Assembly (NCBI GenBank): GCA_009929485.1
Contig: SAAJ01000003.1
Coordinates: 1 to 64,000, forward strand
Length of the DNA: 64,000 nucleotides
Direction: 5' to 3'
From: Negativicutes bacterium
GTDB lineage: Bacteria > Bacillota > Negativicutes > Anaeromusales > Anaeromusaceae
Every line of letters starts with the position of its first letter. The stretch's first letter is position 1. The notes below the pieces were generated by a model, which saw only the letters and a program-made list of their open reading frames with translations, did no database searches and was not told the origin of the DNA. Made by a program: the position numbers and the translations under genes. Below, piece after piece: positions 18,765-27,601 of this stretch.

Positions 18765-20693
18765 TTATTCTTCCTGCAGCTCCAGCCACTGGGCATAAAC
18801 GTCGTCCAGCTGTGCCGCCAACTTTTCTCTTTCTTCAGCCAGACGCTGCATTTCTTCCGGCTGCTCCAGATTCTCCGGCAAGTACAGCTGCTGTTCATTC
18901 CATTTCAACAGCATTTCCAGTTCCGCAATGCGTTCCTCTAGCTTAGGCAGCTTACGTTCTGCGTCGCCTTTGCGACGAGAAGCGCTCATGGCAACTGGCA
19001 TCGGCTCTTCTTTAGGAGCAGCAATTGCCGCTGGCTTCTGAAGCGTACGCTCCTTGGCATCCGGCTCCGCAGCCGTGTCTGCCAGCAATTGCTGCGCTAC
19101 TTCTTTTTGCTCTTGATAGTAGCTGTAATTGCCTACATATTCCCGCAATACGCCTTCTTCCAGCTCCAAAATGCAATTGGCTACTTTATCGAGAAAATAT
19201 CGGTCATGAGATACCACTAAAAAGGTGCCGGGAAACGCCATAATCGCTTCTTCCACCGCTTCACGCGCCGGAATATCTAAATGGTTCGTCGGTTCATCCA
19301 GCACCAGAAAGTTGGCCCCGGACAACATGAGCTTTAAAAAAGCCAGTCTCGCCTTTTCACCGCCGCTCAAGTCGTCAATACGCTTATACACGTCGTCACC
19401 GCGAAACAAGAACGCTCCCAAATAACCTCGGCTGCGCTCTTCGCTCAAATGGTACTCGCTCATAATTTCATCCAGCAAGCGATGCGGCCCATAGAGAGTC
19501 TCATGCTCCTGCGCAAAATAGCCCACTTTAACGCGATTTCCCAGTTTAATCTCGCCCCGTAGCGGCGTTAGCTCGCCCAGGACCAGCTTCAAAAGAGTTG
19601 TCTTCCCCGCGCCATTCGGCCCTACCAGCGCTACACCGTCGCCGCGCCGAATTAAGAGAGACAGCTTTTCAAAAATAGTACGGCTGCCATAGGCGGTAGC
19701 CACATTCTTGCACTCCAGCACCCGCTCCGCACATTCCGCCGGCGGCGAAAAAGCAAAGTGATCAAAGCGGGCTTGCGAAGCCGGCAATACAATGCGTTCC
19801 ATGCGCGCCAGGCGAGTCTCACGCCCCCGAGCCTGTTTCGATTTAATCCCCGCCTTATAGCGGCGAATAAACTCTTCTGTCTGCGCAATAACAGTCTGCT
19901 GCTTCTCATAGGCCCGTTGTAAGGACTCCATACGCAGCGCTTTTTGTTCCAAATAGCGGCTGTAGTTACCTTCATAAGCGGTAACCGTGCCGCTTTCCAG
20001 CTCCAAAATACGCGTGGCCACGCGATCTAGAAAATAGCGGTCATGCGAAATGATCAGCATGCCGCCGGCATAACCGCGCAAAAACTCCTCCAGCCACTTC
20101 GTCATGGCAATATCCAAATGGTTTGTCGGTTCGTCCAAAAACAAAAAGTCCGGCTGCCTCAAAAGCGCCCGAGCCAACAATATACGGGTTTTCTGCCCGC
20201 CCGAAAAAGCAGCCGCTTCCCGCCCAAAATCTTCTTCTGTAAAGCCCAAGCCAAAAGCCACTTTACGAATCGTTGCATCTACCTCATAACCGCCGCCGCG
20301 CTCAAAATGCTCCGTCGCCCTGGCATAGGCCGCCATTTTCCGTTCCAGTTCTTCCGGCTCTTTTTCGTCAGCCAATTCTTTTTCCAAACGCCGCATTTCT
20401 TCGCCGCAAGCCAGCACATCTTCATACGCCTGGCGCAGTTCTTCATACAGCGTAACCGCTCCAAAATCGCCCTGCTGTTCTACATGCCCCACGGTTTCGC
20501 CGGCCGGCCAGGAAATCTGCCCCTCGTCATGCTGCTCGGTTCCTAAAAGGCAGCGAAACAGAGTTGTCTTGCCTGCGCCATTTGCTCCAATAATACCAAT
20601 TTTATCGCCGCGCCGCACTTCAAAAGATACATTTTGAAACAGCGTCTCTATGCCAAAGGCTTTGCCTACTTGTTGCACCCGAATCGTTCCCAT
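18765..20693 (-). CDS. ABC-F family ATPase (ribosome-associated)
   Basis: 642-aa protein with two ABC domains and no membrane segment. First domain: Walker A GANGAGKTT, signature FSGGQKTR, LFLDEPTNHLD. Arm/linker of basic helices about 235-310 (EEFIRRYKAGIKSKQARGRE). Second domain: GPNGAGKTT, LSGGEKAR, LVLDEPTNHLD. C-terminal coiled coil about 560-640. This architecture is that of translation factors such as YdiF/Uup; resistance members share it, so a specific role cannot be named. GGGAG is 6 nt from the start. It is flanked by CACAGAG-type repeats. Confidence 0.92.
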   Translation of the reverse strand: MGTIRVQQVGKAFGIETLFQNVSFEVRRGDKIGIIGANGAGKTTLFRCLLGTEQHDEGQISWPAGETVGHVEQQGDFGAVTLYEELRQAYEDVLACGEEMRRLEKELADEKEPEELERKMAAYARATEHFERGGGYEVDATIRKVAFGLGFTEEDFGREAAAFSGGQKTRILLARALLRQPDFLFLDEPTNHLDIAMTKWLEEFLRGYAGGMLIISHDRYFLDRVATRILELESGTVTAYEGNYSRYLEQKALRMESLQRAYEKQQTVIAQTEEFIRRYKAGIKSKQARGRETRLARMERIVLPASQARFDHFAFSPPAECAERVLECKNVATAYGSRTIFEKLSLLIRRGDGVALVGPNGAGKTTLLKLVLGELTPLRGEIKLGNRVKVGYFAQEHETLYGPHRLLDEIMSEYHLSEERSRGYLGAFLFRGDDVYKRIDDLSGGEKARLAFLKLMLSGANFLVLDEPTNHLDIPAREAVEEAIMAFPGTFLVVSHDRYFLDKVANCILELEEGVLREYVGNYSYYQEQKEVAQQLLADTAAEPDAKERTLQKPAAIAAPKEEPMPVAMSASRRKGDAERKLPKLEERIAELEMLLKWNEQQLYLPENLEQPEEMQRLAEEREKLAAQLDDVYAQWLELQEE

Positions 20694-20759
20694 TTTGCAC
20701 TCCCATCATTTGTCCCTAAAATATGCTCTTAATTATAGCATACAACTGCGGAAATAGGG

Positions 20760-20802
20760 ACGGAACACAGAGGAACAGAGGAAACAGAGAAAAGACAGAG
20801 AG
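20760..20802. repeat. CACAGAG-type degenerate repeat (right copy)
   Basis: GGAACACAGAGGAACAGAGG and following ACAGAG units, in the same orientation as the left half of the copy at 18615. With that copy it brackets the ABC-F gene. The rest of 20694-20884 shows nothing else. Confidence 0.5.
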
Positions 20803-20884
20803 GTACGAAATTCAGCTTTCAAAAGCAACGGCAGCTGCCATTATAAACTTCGGCTGCGTGCTTCTAACTTTCAGAGACGCGCTC

Positions 20885-20920
20885 AAAAAAAACAAGCCGC
20901 CTCGCAAAGGAGACGGCTTG
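20885..20920 (-). terminator. Terminator of the encapsulin operon
   Basis: CAAGCCG / CGGCTTG stem followed on the minus strand by a run of eight T, 23 bp past the encapsulin stop codon. Confidence 0.8.
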
Positions 20921-20942
20921 CTTAAACTCAACGATATAGGTC

Positions 20943-21782
20943 TTAGCCTTCCAAGGTGCAGATCGCGTCAGGACGACGCACTAAGAGCGCCGCCGTTTCC
21001 AGCACACGGAAGACATGGTTCATATTGGTGGCCCCCATATAGGCAGTGGCCATATCCTGACCGATGGCCAGATTCAAGTTCTGTGTGCCTGTGGCCAAAA
21101 CAACGGCTTTATTGCCGGAGATAACATTCGAGTAGTGAACGCCGCCGGTCAAAATGGCTTTTACCTGATCCAGTTCCAGCATGCCTGTATTGCCGAAAAC
21201 GCGCACCAGCTTGCCGAATAGCATCGGGCTCACCACCATAGCGTACGGACCGTAATGACCCGCTTCAGAAAGAGCGCCTACGGCTTTCACTACATCCGCT
21301 AACGCTGCGCCAGTCTCGCTCCAGTCGCTCATCTTCTGCGTCAGACGGCCGGCCACATTAAAGAGCCCAGCATGTCCTAGCTCCGCATTGCCGTTAAAAA
21401 TCAAAGAATCTTCCTGCACCGCCACATAGTTGGCCGCCACCGCTGCTGTCGATACATCCAGAGGCAAGCCCAGATGCCGGTCCGCTTCCACGTCGCGCCA
21501 CATAATTTTGAAATCCTTATACAACATTGGCAGATTCACCGTCGCCCGATGGCTGGCTTCCACCACAAATTCTTCCGTTTCTCCTACCATATCAATCCCA
21601 GTGGGAGATTTTCCGCTGAATACGGAATAAGGAATACTGTACACGCCCGAGCCCATGGGGCCCAAAACATCGATTACACGACGCGCTACCAACATAGTAC
21701 GCGCGGTTTCAACTACCGCTTGATCTACGCGAGCCCATTCGCCGTCTGTCAAAGGCGCTGATTTACGATCTAAATAATCCAT
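20943..21782 (-). CDS. Encapsulin shell protein (family 1, linocin-M18-like)
   Basis: About 279 aa, HK97-like fold. Seen: N-terminal DRKSAPLTDGEWARVDQ, which forms the cargo-binding P-domain; VETARTMLVARRVIDVLGP; and the C-terminal VLETAALLVRRPDAICTLEG. These are hallmarks of family 1 encapsulins, which assemble into closed protein nanocompartments in the cytoplasm. The ATG at 21782 is preferred to 21788 because AGGAGG is 7 nt away instead of 1. It follows its cargo gene by 12 bp and is closed by a strong terminator, so the pair is a self-contained operon. Confidence 0.95.
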   Translation of the reverse strand: MDYLDRKSAPLTDGEWARVDQAVVETARTMLVARRVIDVLGPMGSGVYSIPYSVFSGKSPTGIDMVGETEEFVVEASHRATVNLPMLYKDFKIMWRDVEADRHLGLPLDVSTAAVAANYVAVQEDSLIFNGNAELGHAGLFNVAGRLTQKMSDWSETGAALADVVKAVGALSEAGHYGPYAMVVSPMLFGKLVRVFGNTGMLELDQVKAILTGGVHYSNVISGNKAVVLATGTQNLNLAIGQDMATAYMGATNMNHVFRVLETAALLVRRPDAICTLEG

Positions 21783-21794
21783 GTTCATTCCTCC

Positions 21795-22130
21795 TTATTT
21801 TTTACCAAACAAGCTGCCTACGGTCATAGCCGGAACTTCTTCCGCCTCGCCGTCAACCACATGCTCGCCGCCTGCTGTATGGTCCTCTAAAAACTTTTCC
21901 TTTTGAATTTCATCAACCCGCGTAATCAAATGCGTCAGTTCGGCTACATGCTCTTTTTCGTCATCCCGTATGTGTGCCAAAAGGCCCTTGATTTCTTCGT
22001 TATCAATATTGTCAATATGCCACTGGTATTGATTGATGGCTTCCAGTTCGCCCACCAAATCCTCACGCAGCCAAATCAACGTCTGTTCCAACGGACTTGC
22101 TTCTCGGGACTCATTTTTTCCATAAGCCAT
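21795..22130 (-). CDS. Encapsulated ferritin-like protein (encapsulin cargo)
   Basis: 111 aa. Helical ferritin-like domain with E28 and E30 in helix 1 (VGELEAINQYQWH) and the ExxH pair E58/H61 in helix 2 (RDDEKEHVAEL), the ligand pattern of the EncFtn ferroxidase that forms its metal site across a dimer. The C-terminus ends with MTVGSLFGKK, a typical encapsulin targeting peptide, after an acidic linker. It should oxidise Fe(II) and deliver it for storage inside the shell. Compared with the R. rubrum protein as I remember it, the outer entry-site Glu and Trp are replaced by G27 and Q34. A Fur-like site lies upstream. Confidence 0.93.
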   Translation of the reverse strand: MAYGKNESREASPLEQTLIWLREDLVGELEAINQYQWHIDNIDNEEIKGLLAHIRDDEKEHVAELTHLITRVDEIQKEKFLEDHTAGGEHVVDGEAEEVPAMTVGSLFGKK

Positions 22131-22174
22131 GTATATCTCCCCCTATTAATAGATTTATAGTTTTTTTCTTCACA

Positions 22175-22187
22175 AATAAGCATTATC
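22175..22187. promoter_or_regulatory. Fur-like box upstream of the encapsulin operon
   Basis: AATAAGCATTATC matches the core Fur palindrome GATAATCATTATC at 11 of 13 positions. It lies 45-57 bp before the ferritin-like gene and overlaps a -10-like GATAAT on the minus strand. Iron-dependent repression is inferred, not shown. Confidence 0.5.
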
Positions 22188-22214
22188 CTTCTTTTAATTT
22201 TCTGTCATTTGAAG

Positions 22215-22372
22215 AAAATTAAGCTTTGAACAAGAGTCGCGGAGGGTTCGACAGAGGCTGCGGCGGCCGTGATTGCATTTGAGACTTTTATTGGAGTAAG
22301 ACGGTCCGCAGGCCGAAAATGCTGGCGAAGTCGGATTACATTTTCGCCTGTTTGAGCGCAGCGAGTTAAGAA
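22215..22372. other. GC-rich intergenic segment without a gene
   Basis: Stretch between the encapsulin promoter and the SagB-gene terminator. It contains GTTTGAGCGCAGCGAGTT and inverted GC blocks (for example CGGTCCGCAGGCCG). No reading frame with a credible start was seen. It may be a dispersed intergenic repeat, but only one copy is in the window. Confidence 0.3.
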
Positions 22373-22373
22373 G

Positions 22374-22402
22374 CAAAAAAGAAAACCGCTTGCGCGGTTT
22401 TC
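22374..22402 (-). terminator. Terminator of the histidine operon
   Basis: GAAAACCGC / GCGGTTTTC stem followed on the minus strand by TTTTTT, 12 bp past the stop codon of the last gene. Confidence 0.85.
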
Positions 22403-22413
22403 TCTAGTAGTCC

Positions 22414-23163
22414 CTATTCGACTTTATACTTTTTCCCTACAGCCGCTCCGTAAACGACGAAGCGCTCTTCTTCGCCTAAATCCAAAAGATCATGCAGCGC
22501 TTCATCATCAAAAGCGCCGATGGCGCAGCAGCCACAGCCAACCGCTTCGCTGCTAAGATACAAATTCTGACAAACATGGCCGGCATCTAAAAATAAATAG
22601 CGATAGCCTCGTTCGCCGTAACGCCAAGTCATACGCGGCGATTCGGCCACCCAGAAAAAGCTGACCGCACTATTTTTTACAAATTCCTGTCCTTTGCAAG
22701 CATGACTGAGCACTGCCGGCCAAGCCGCTTCCGTGCTCAGCTGCTGCAATTGATGATCCAGCGCTAAAAAGCGGTACAGCCCTGGTTCCAGTCCTTCGAC
22801 ACGGTTAATGAGCAAGTACGTCTCCAATGCATGCCTCGCCCCGGCGGAAGGAACCGTACGAAAGGTAGCCGCCCTCGGCACTACCTGTTTGACCCCTTGC
22901 GTGCACCAAAGCAGAAAAGACAGCTCCTCCTGGGTTAAAGCTTTGCTCGCATATTCGCGCACGCTTGTGCGCAATTCAATGAAGGCCAGAAAATCAACGG
23001 GCATAACCGGAAAGGTATCCGGCTGCGGCAAATTGAAAATAGGAAGACTACGGTCAACCTCCGATTCCAGCCGCGGCTGCGCCAGCCCCATCTGCTGGGG
23101 CGTCGGCACGCCTCCGTCCAGCCGAGTCTTTTTCAAGAATTCCTGCCCCGCAGGCTTTCGCAT
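22414..23163 (-). CDS. SagB/ThcOx-type nitroreductase-family oxidoreductase
   Basis: About 249 aa, FMN-binding nitroreductase fold. Seen: ELRTSVREYASKALTQEELSFLLW, PSAGARHALETYL, and the C-terminal LDAGHVCQNLYLSSEAVGCGCCAIGAFDDEAL. SagB/ThcOx proteins oxidise azolines in peptide natural products, but many stand-alone members have unknown roles. No precursor peptide or YcaO cyclase gene is near. The start shares a base with the hisIE stop (TAATG), so it is translated with the histidine operon; a link to histidine synthesis is not established. Confidence 0.8.
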   Translation of the reverse strand: MRKPAGQEFLKKTRLDGGVPTPQQMGLAQPRLESEVDRSLPIFNLPQPDTFPVMPVDFLAFIELRTSVREYASKALTQEELSFLLWCTQGVKQVVPRAATFRTVPSAGARHALETYLLINRVEGLEPGLYRFLALDHQLQQLSTEAAWPAVLSHACKGQEFVKNSAVSFFWVAESPRMTWRYGERGYRYLFLDAGHVCQNLYLSSEAVGCGCCAIGAFDDEALHDLLDLGEEERFVVYGAAVGKKYKVE

Positions 23164-23837
23164 TAGACCTTTCCCCCCTTGCCCTTTTTACGACGGCCTT
23201 TCAGCTCCAGCAGCAGCTGCTGCGGCGTCAGCTCATGGAAGGCCAACAGCACTAGACAGTGATACCACAAATCAGCCATTTCATAGAGAATTTCCCCGGC
23301 ATCATGGTTTTTCGAGGCAATGATGGTTTCCGCCGCCTCTTCGCCGACTTTTTTAAGAATCTTATCTTGTCCTTTTTCAAAGAGATACGTTGTATAAGAG
23401 CCTTCTACAGGCGCCATTTTGCGCTGATGAATCACATCATACACTTCACCCAGCACAGCCGGCAGCGATGCGCCATACACTTCAGAGGCGTCCACTTCCG
23501 GCGCTAAGACAGCCGTTTTATTCTCCAAACGGCGACTGAAGCAGGAAAACGTGCCTTCATGACAAGCTACGCCGCTTTGCTCCACTTTAACCAACAACGT
23601 ATCGCCATCGCAGTCATAAAAAATATCCTTTACCTTTTGCACATGACCGGATGTTTCTCCCTTTTGCCACAGCCGCCCCCGGCTGCGGCTGAAAAACCAA
23701 GTCACGCCGCTTGCCAGAGTCTTCTCCAGCGCTTCTTTATTCATATAAGCGACCATCAGCACCGCGTTTGTCGCTTCATCCTGAATGACCGCCGGCAGCA
23801 AGCCCTGGTCGTCAAATTTCAATTGTTCCCATTCCAT
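23163..23837 (-). CDS. hisIE: Bifunctional phosphoribosyl-AMP cyclohydrolase / phosphoribosyl-ATP pyrophosphatase
   Basis: 224-aa fusion. The HisI half (about 1-110) has [16 protein letters not shown] and the metal-binding [21 protein letters not shown]. The HisE half (about 120-205) has [27 protein letters not shown]. It carries out steps 2 and 3 of histidine synthesis. Start and stop codons overlap those of hisF and the SagB-type gene by one base. Confidence 0.96.
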   Translation of the reverse strand: MEWEQLKFDDQGLLPAVIQDEATNAVLMVAYMNKEALEKTLASGVTWFFSRSRGRLWQKGETSGHVQKVKDIFYDCDGDTLLVKVEQSGVACHEGTFSCFSRRLENKTAVLAPEVDASEVYGASLPAVLGEVYDVIHQRKMAPVEGSYTTYLFEKGQDKILKKVGEEAAETIIASKNHDAGEILYEMADLWYHCLVLLAFHELTPQQLLLELKGRRKKGKGGKV

Positions 23838-24595
23838 TAATAACGCACCTCCACTTGGCGGCTTCGCAAATAGTCTTTAACCTGCCGCACTGTAAATTGT
23901 CCATAGTGAAATACCGAAGCCGCCAGCACCGCGTCCGCTTTGCCAGCGGTTAAAACATCATAAAAATGACTCATCTCGCCGGCGCCGCCGGATGCGATCA
24001 CAGGCACATTGACCGCCTCCGCCACAGCGCGTGTCAGCGGAATGTCATAGCCGTCTTTTGTGCCGTCCTTGTCCATGCTTGTGAGCAGAATTTCTCCGGC
24101 TCCCAATTCCGTAGCCTTACGGATCCATTCCAACACATCCATACCTGTCGGCGTCCTGCCGCCATTGACATAGACTTCCCAGCGATTATCGCCGCAGGCT
24201 TTCGCATCTACTGCCAGCACGATGCACTGCCGCCCAAAGGCGTTAGCGCATTCACGCAGCAATTGAGGATTTTTGACTGCCGCTGTATTAAAAGAAGCCT
24301 TATCAGCTCCAGCCGTCAGCATGCGCCGCACATCCTCCACGCCGCGAATACCGCCGCCGACGGTAAAAGGAATAAAGACTTGTGACGCCGTGCGCTCCAC
24401 AACCTGCACCATCGTGTTTCGTTCTTCGCAAGAAGCGGTAATATCAAGGAAGACCAATTCATCCGCCAGCTCGCCGTCATAACGCGATGCCAGTTCCACC
24501 GGGTCTCCGGCGTCGCGGAGGCCGACAAAATTTGTCCCTTTGACTACCCGGCCGTCTTTCACGTCCAGGCAGGGAATGATACGCTTCGTCAGCAT
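23837..24595 (-). CDS. hisF: Imidazole glycerol phosphate synthase, cyclase subunit
   Basis: TIM-barrel cyclase that with HisH converts PRFAR to imidazole glycerol phosphate and AICAR. 252 aa. Seen: [15 protein letters not shown] with the catalytic Asp, [33 protein letters not shown] with the second catalytic Asp, and [12 protein letters not shown]. It overlaps hisA by 7 bp. AICAR is also a purine intermediate, used by purH in this window. Confidence 0.97.
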   Translation of the reverse strand: MLTKRIIPCLDVKDGRVVKGTNFVGLRDAGDPVELASRYDGELADELVFLDITASCEERNTMVQVVERTASQVFIPFTVGGGIRGVEDVRRMLTAGADKASFNTAAVKNPQLLRECANAFGRQCIVLAVDAKACGDNRWEVYVNGGRTPTGMDVLEWIRKATELGAGEILLTSMDKDGTKDGYDIPLTRAVAEAVNVPVIASGGAGEMSHFYDVLTAGKADAVLAASVFHYGQFTVRQVKDYLRSRQVEVRY

Positions 24596-25329
24596 GCCGC
24601 TTCGCCTCCTTTCGCCGCTTGCAAAGCCTCCTGCAAGTCCAAACTGCCTGTATAGAGAGCCTTGCCGATAATGACGCCTTCTACGCCGCGAGACGCGACG
24701 CGTCCGACTTCGCGAATATCCTTCAAGTCCTTGACGCCCCCCGAAGCAATAACCGGAATACCGGCCACTTCCGCCAAAAGCGCCGTAGCCTCGGCGTTGA
24801 CGCCGCTCAGGGTTCCGTCACGACTGATATCGGTATAAATAATACGGGCGACGCCTACAGCCGCCATGCGTTTCGCCAGCTCCGTCGCTTCCATGCCGCC
24901 GCTGATTCCCCAGCCTTCCACCGCTGCAACGCCGTCTTTGGCGTCAATGCCCACAACAATGGCAGCACCGAAAAGACGGCAGGCCTCCTTAACCAATTCA
25001 GGCTGACGTACCGCTACTGAGCCTAAAATCACCCGGCGAACGCCTTTAGCCAAAAGCAGTTCCACCGTTTGCAGATTGCGAATGCCGCCGCCAAGCTGCA
25101 CAGGCAAGTTGACGGTTTTTAAAATCTCTTCTACCGCTGCCAGATTGGCAGGCTTGCCCGCTAACGCGCCGTCAAGATCCACTACATGCAGGTATTCCGC
25201 GCCGGCCTCCTGCCAGCGCAGCGCCATGGCGGCAGGGTTATGGCCATAGACCGTTTCCTGGTCAAAGCGGCCTTCGGTGAGACGGACACAATTGCCGCCG
25301 CGAATATCAATTGCCGGAAAAAGTATCAT
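24589..25329 (-). CDS. hisA: ProFAR isomerase (HisA)
   Basis: TIM-barrel isomerase, about 246 aa. Seen: [18 protein letters not shown] with the catalytic Asp, [27 protein letters not shown], and [12 protein letters not shown]. The ATG at 25329 has AAGGAG 8 nt away and overlaps the hisH stop (ATGA); the frame also allows a GTG at 25338. Substrate is ProFAR, product PRFAR. Confidence 0.96.
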   Translation of the reverse strand: MILFPAIDIRGGNCVRLTEGRFDQETVYGHNPAAMALRWQEAGAEYLHVVDLDGALAGKPANLAAVEEILKTVNLPVQLGGGIRNLQTVELLLAKGVRRVILGSVAVRQPELVKEACRLFGAAIVVGIDAKDGVAAVEGWGISGGMEATELAKRMAAVGVARIIYTDISRDGTLSGVNAEATALLAEVAGIPVIASGGVKDLKDIREVGRVASRGVEGVIIGKALYTGSLDLQEALQAAKGGEAAC

Positions 25330-25934
25330 GGCTGCCACTCCTTGAAGTTTTTTAAGATCTGCAGGCCCACGGTTCCGGATTTTTCCGGATGAAACTGCAC
25401 TGCCTGCACATTGCCTTGGCCGACGGCGGCCGTTACGGCCCCGCCGTATTCCGTCACCGCCGTCACCAGCGATGCATCTTCCGGCACGGCGTGATAACTA
25501 TGCACGAAATAAACGAAGCTTCCCGCCGGCAGCCCTCGAAACAAAATCGATTCCTGCCGCCACGTCAGGCTGTTCCAGCCCATGTGAGGAATTTTCAGTC
25601 CCGGAGCCTCTATCAGCTTGACTTGACCGGGAAAAATTCCCAGTCCCGGCACGCCAGGATCTTCTTCACTGCCTTCAAAAAGCATCTGCAGACCTAAGCA
25701 AATTCCCAATAGCGGCTTGCCGGCCGCAGCCGTTTCCCGAATGGCCGGAACCAAGCCGTAGCGCTCCAGGTTTCCCATACAGTCGCCAAAAGCACCGACC
25801 CCGGGCAAAATCACCTTAGCCGCGCTCAAGATATCTTCTGGCTTGGACGAGACGCGCACCTCGGCTCCCAGCCGCTCCAAGGCTTTTTGCACACTGTGCA
25901 GATTGCCCCGCCCGTAATCAATAATGTTGATCAT
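25326..25934 (-). CDS. hisH: Imidazole glycerol phosphate synthase, glutaminase subunit
   Basis: Class I glutamine amidotransferase that feeds ammonia to HisF. 202 aa. Seen: oxyanion strand ILPGVGAFGDCMGNL, nucleophile GICLGLQMLFEGSEE (Cys), and the C-terminal catalytic VQFHPEKSG (His and Glu). It follows hisB by 27 bp. Confidence 0.96.
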   Translation of the reverse strand: MINIIDYGRGNLHSVQKALERLGAEVRVSSKPEDILSAAKVILPGVGAFGDCMGNLERYGLVPAIRETAAAGKPLLGICLGLQMLFEGSEEDPGVPGLGIFPGQVKLIEAPGLKIPHMGWNSLTWRQESILFRGLPAGSFVYFVHSYHAVPEDASLVTAVTEYGGAVTAAVGQGNVQAVQFHPEKSGTVGLQILKNFKEWQP

Positions 25935-25961
25935 ACGCCTCTCTCCTCCATGCCTTTTTCT

Positions 25962-26549
25962 CTAATCCAAGGTGCCCTTCGTCGAAAGAACGCCCCTAAC
26001 CCGGCTGTCTTTAGCCATGGCTTCCGCCAACGCCCGTCCCAACGCTTTAAAGATGGCTTCTACCATATGATGGGCGTTTTTACCGGACAACAAGCGCACA
26101 TGCAAGGTTAGCCCTGCATGCACCGACAAGGCCCGCAAAAACTCCTCCACCAGCTCCAAGTCAAAGTCGCCGACCTTGCCAAAGGGCAGCTGCGCCTCAA
26201 AAACAAGATACGGGCGGCCGCTGATATCCAAACTAACCATAGCCAACGCCTCGTCCATCGGCACAAAGGCTGTACCATAGCGCGCTATGCCGGCTTTATC
26301 TCCCAGCGCCTGCTGCAACGCCTGTCCCAGGCAAATGCCGGTGTCTTCCACTGTATGATGACCGTCCACTTCCAGATCGCCCTGCACTTCCAGCTGCAAG
26401 CCAAAAAAGCCGTGCCGTCCCAGCAGTACCAGCATATGGTCAAAAAAGCCAAGACCTGTCTGCACCAGCGGTGTTTTCGGCTCATCCAGCTGCACCGAAA
26501 GGCAAATCTTGGTTTCCGCCGTGCGGCGCTCCACCGCAGCCGTACGCAT
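25962..26549 (-). CDS. hisB: Imidazoleglycerol-phosphate dehydratase
   Basis: Mn2+ enzyme, about 195 aa, dehydratase only (no fused phosphatase). Seen: FFDHMLVLLGRHG, DGHHTVEDTGICLGQA, SGRPYLVF, and HAGLTLHVRLLSGKNAHHMVEA. The ATG at 26549 overlaps the hisC stop (TAATG); five extra codons upstream are possible but have no binding site. Confidence 0.96.
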   Translation of the reverse strand: MRTAAVERRTAETKICLSVQLDEPKTPLVQTGLGFFDHMLVLLGRHGFFGLQLEVQGDLEVDGHHTVEDTGICLGQALQQALGDKAGIARYGTAFVPMDEALAMVSLDISGRPYLVFEAQLPFGKVGDFDLELVEEFLRALSVHAGLTLHVRLLSGKNAHHMVEAIFKALGRALAEAMAKDSRVRGVLSTKGTLD

Positions 26550-27601
26550 TAGCTTCTCTCCCAAAAGGCCCGCATTTCGCGCAGCAACGCATCATTCTCC
26601 ATAGAGGTCCCGACACTGAGCCGGAAGCAGTCGCTTAAATCGCCGCTGAAATTGCGGATACAAATGCGTTTTTCCATTAAATACGCTACCATATCTTGCG
26701 TTTTAGCGCTGCGCCCAAAGATGAAATTCGTCTCGGACGGATACACCGTCAGGGCTGGAATTTTAGCCAGCTCTTCAGCCAGACGCTTGCGTTCCAACAC
26801 CAAGGTGTCAATCAAAGGCTGAAACTCGTCGCGCATCTGCCACACTGTTTCCGCAACCACCAAGGAGATAGCGCTCACATGGTAAGGCATCATCAGCTTG
26901 CTGATCATCGTCGTAACCTGTGCGTCCGCCAGCATGTAGCCCACCCGCGCCGCCGCCAGACCATAGGCTTTAGAGAAGGTTCTGGCCACAATCAGATGTC
27001 TGTATTTCGGCAGCAAATCCACTACAGACTCCCCATAGAATTCCATATAGGCTTCATCAGCCACTACCGGACAAGGCGCACCGGCGATAATGCGCTCAAT
27101 TTCTTCGCGCGGCGTCACCGAACCTGTGGGGTTGTTGGGGTTGCAAAGCAAAATCAGGGCGGCGTTGTTCTCTCTGGCCGCCTGCAGCACCTTAGCCGCA
27201 TCCAGTTGGTATTGTTCATTGAGAGCAACCGGCACGGCCACGCTGTCCGTGATTTTCGCATAAATGCCATACATGGAAAAAGAAGGCGTCGGATAGACAA
27301 TACTCCGTCCCGGTCCGCCCAAGGCATGACAGATCGCAGCTAGTATTTCGCTCGAGCCGCCGCCTACCTGCACCTCTTCTACGGCTAAACCATAGGATTC
27401 GGCCAGCATTTCCCGCAGCCCCATTTTCCCCAAATCCGGGTAGCGGTTAAAGGCCAAACAAGCCAACCGGTCCTGCACCCGTTCCGCCACCCGAGGCGGC
27501 AGATTAAAGGGGCTTTCGTTGGCATCCAATTTTACAGACCAATCGCTTTCTTCCACATTATACACCGGCAATTCTTCCAAGCCGGGACGATACGTCCACA
27601 T
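26549..27601 (-). CDS. hisC: Histidinol-phosphate aminotransferase
   Basis: PLP class I/II aminotransferase, 350 aa. Seen: KLDANESPFNLPP, GGGSSEILAA, NPNNPTGS, VVADEAYMEFYG, PLP lysine in RTFSKAYGLAAARVGY, and FRLSVGT near the C-terminus. It converts imidazole acetol phosphate to histidinol phosphate. The start overlaps the hisD stop (TGATG). Confidence 0.95.
   Translation of the reverse strand: MWTYRPGLEELPVYNVEESDWSVKLDANESPFNLPPRVAERVQDRLACLAFNRYPDLGKMGLREMLAESYGLAVEEVQVGGGSSEILAAICHALGGPGRSIVYPTPSFSMYGIYAKITDSVAVPVALNEQYQLDAAKVLQAARENNAALILLCNPNNPTGSVTPREEIERIIAGAPCPVVADEAYMEFYGESVVDLLPKYRHLIVARTFSKAYGLAAARVGYMLADAQVTTMISKLMMPYHVSAISLVVAETVWQMRDEFQPLIDTLVLERKRLAEELAKIPALTVYPSETNFIFGRSAKTQDMVAYLMEKRICIRNFSGDLSDCFRLSVGTSMENDALLREMRAFWERS

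Noticed and set aside
22194-22376. Open frame of 60 codons between the SagB-type gene and the encapsulin promoter
   Set aside because: No ribosome binding site; the stretch looks like non-coding intergenic sequence.
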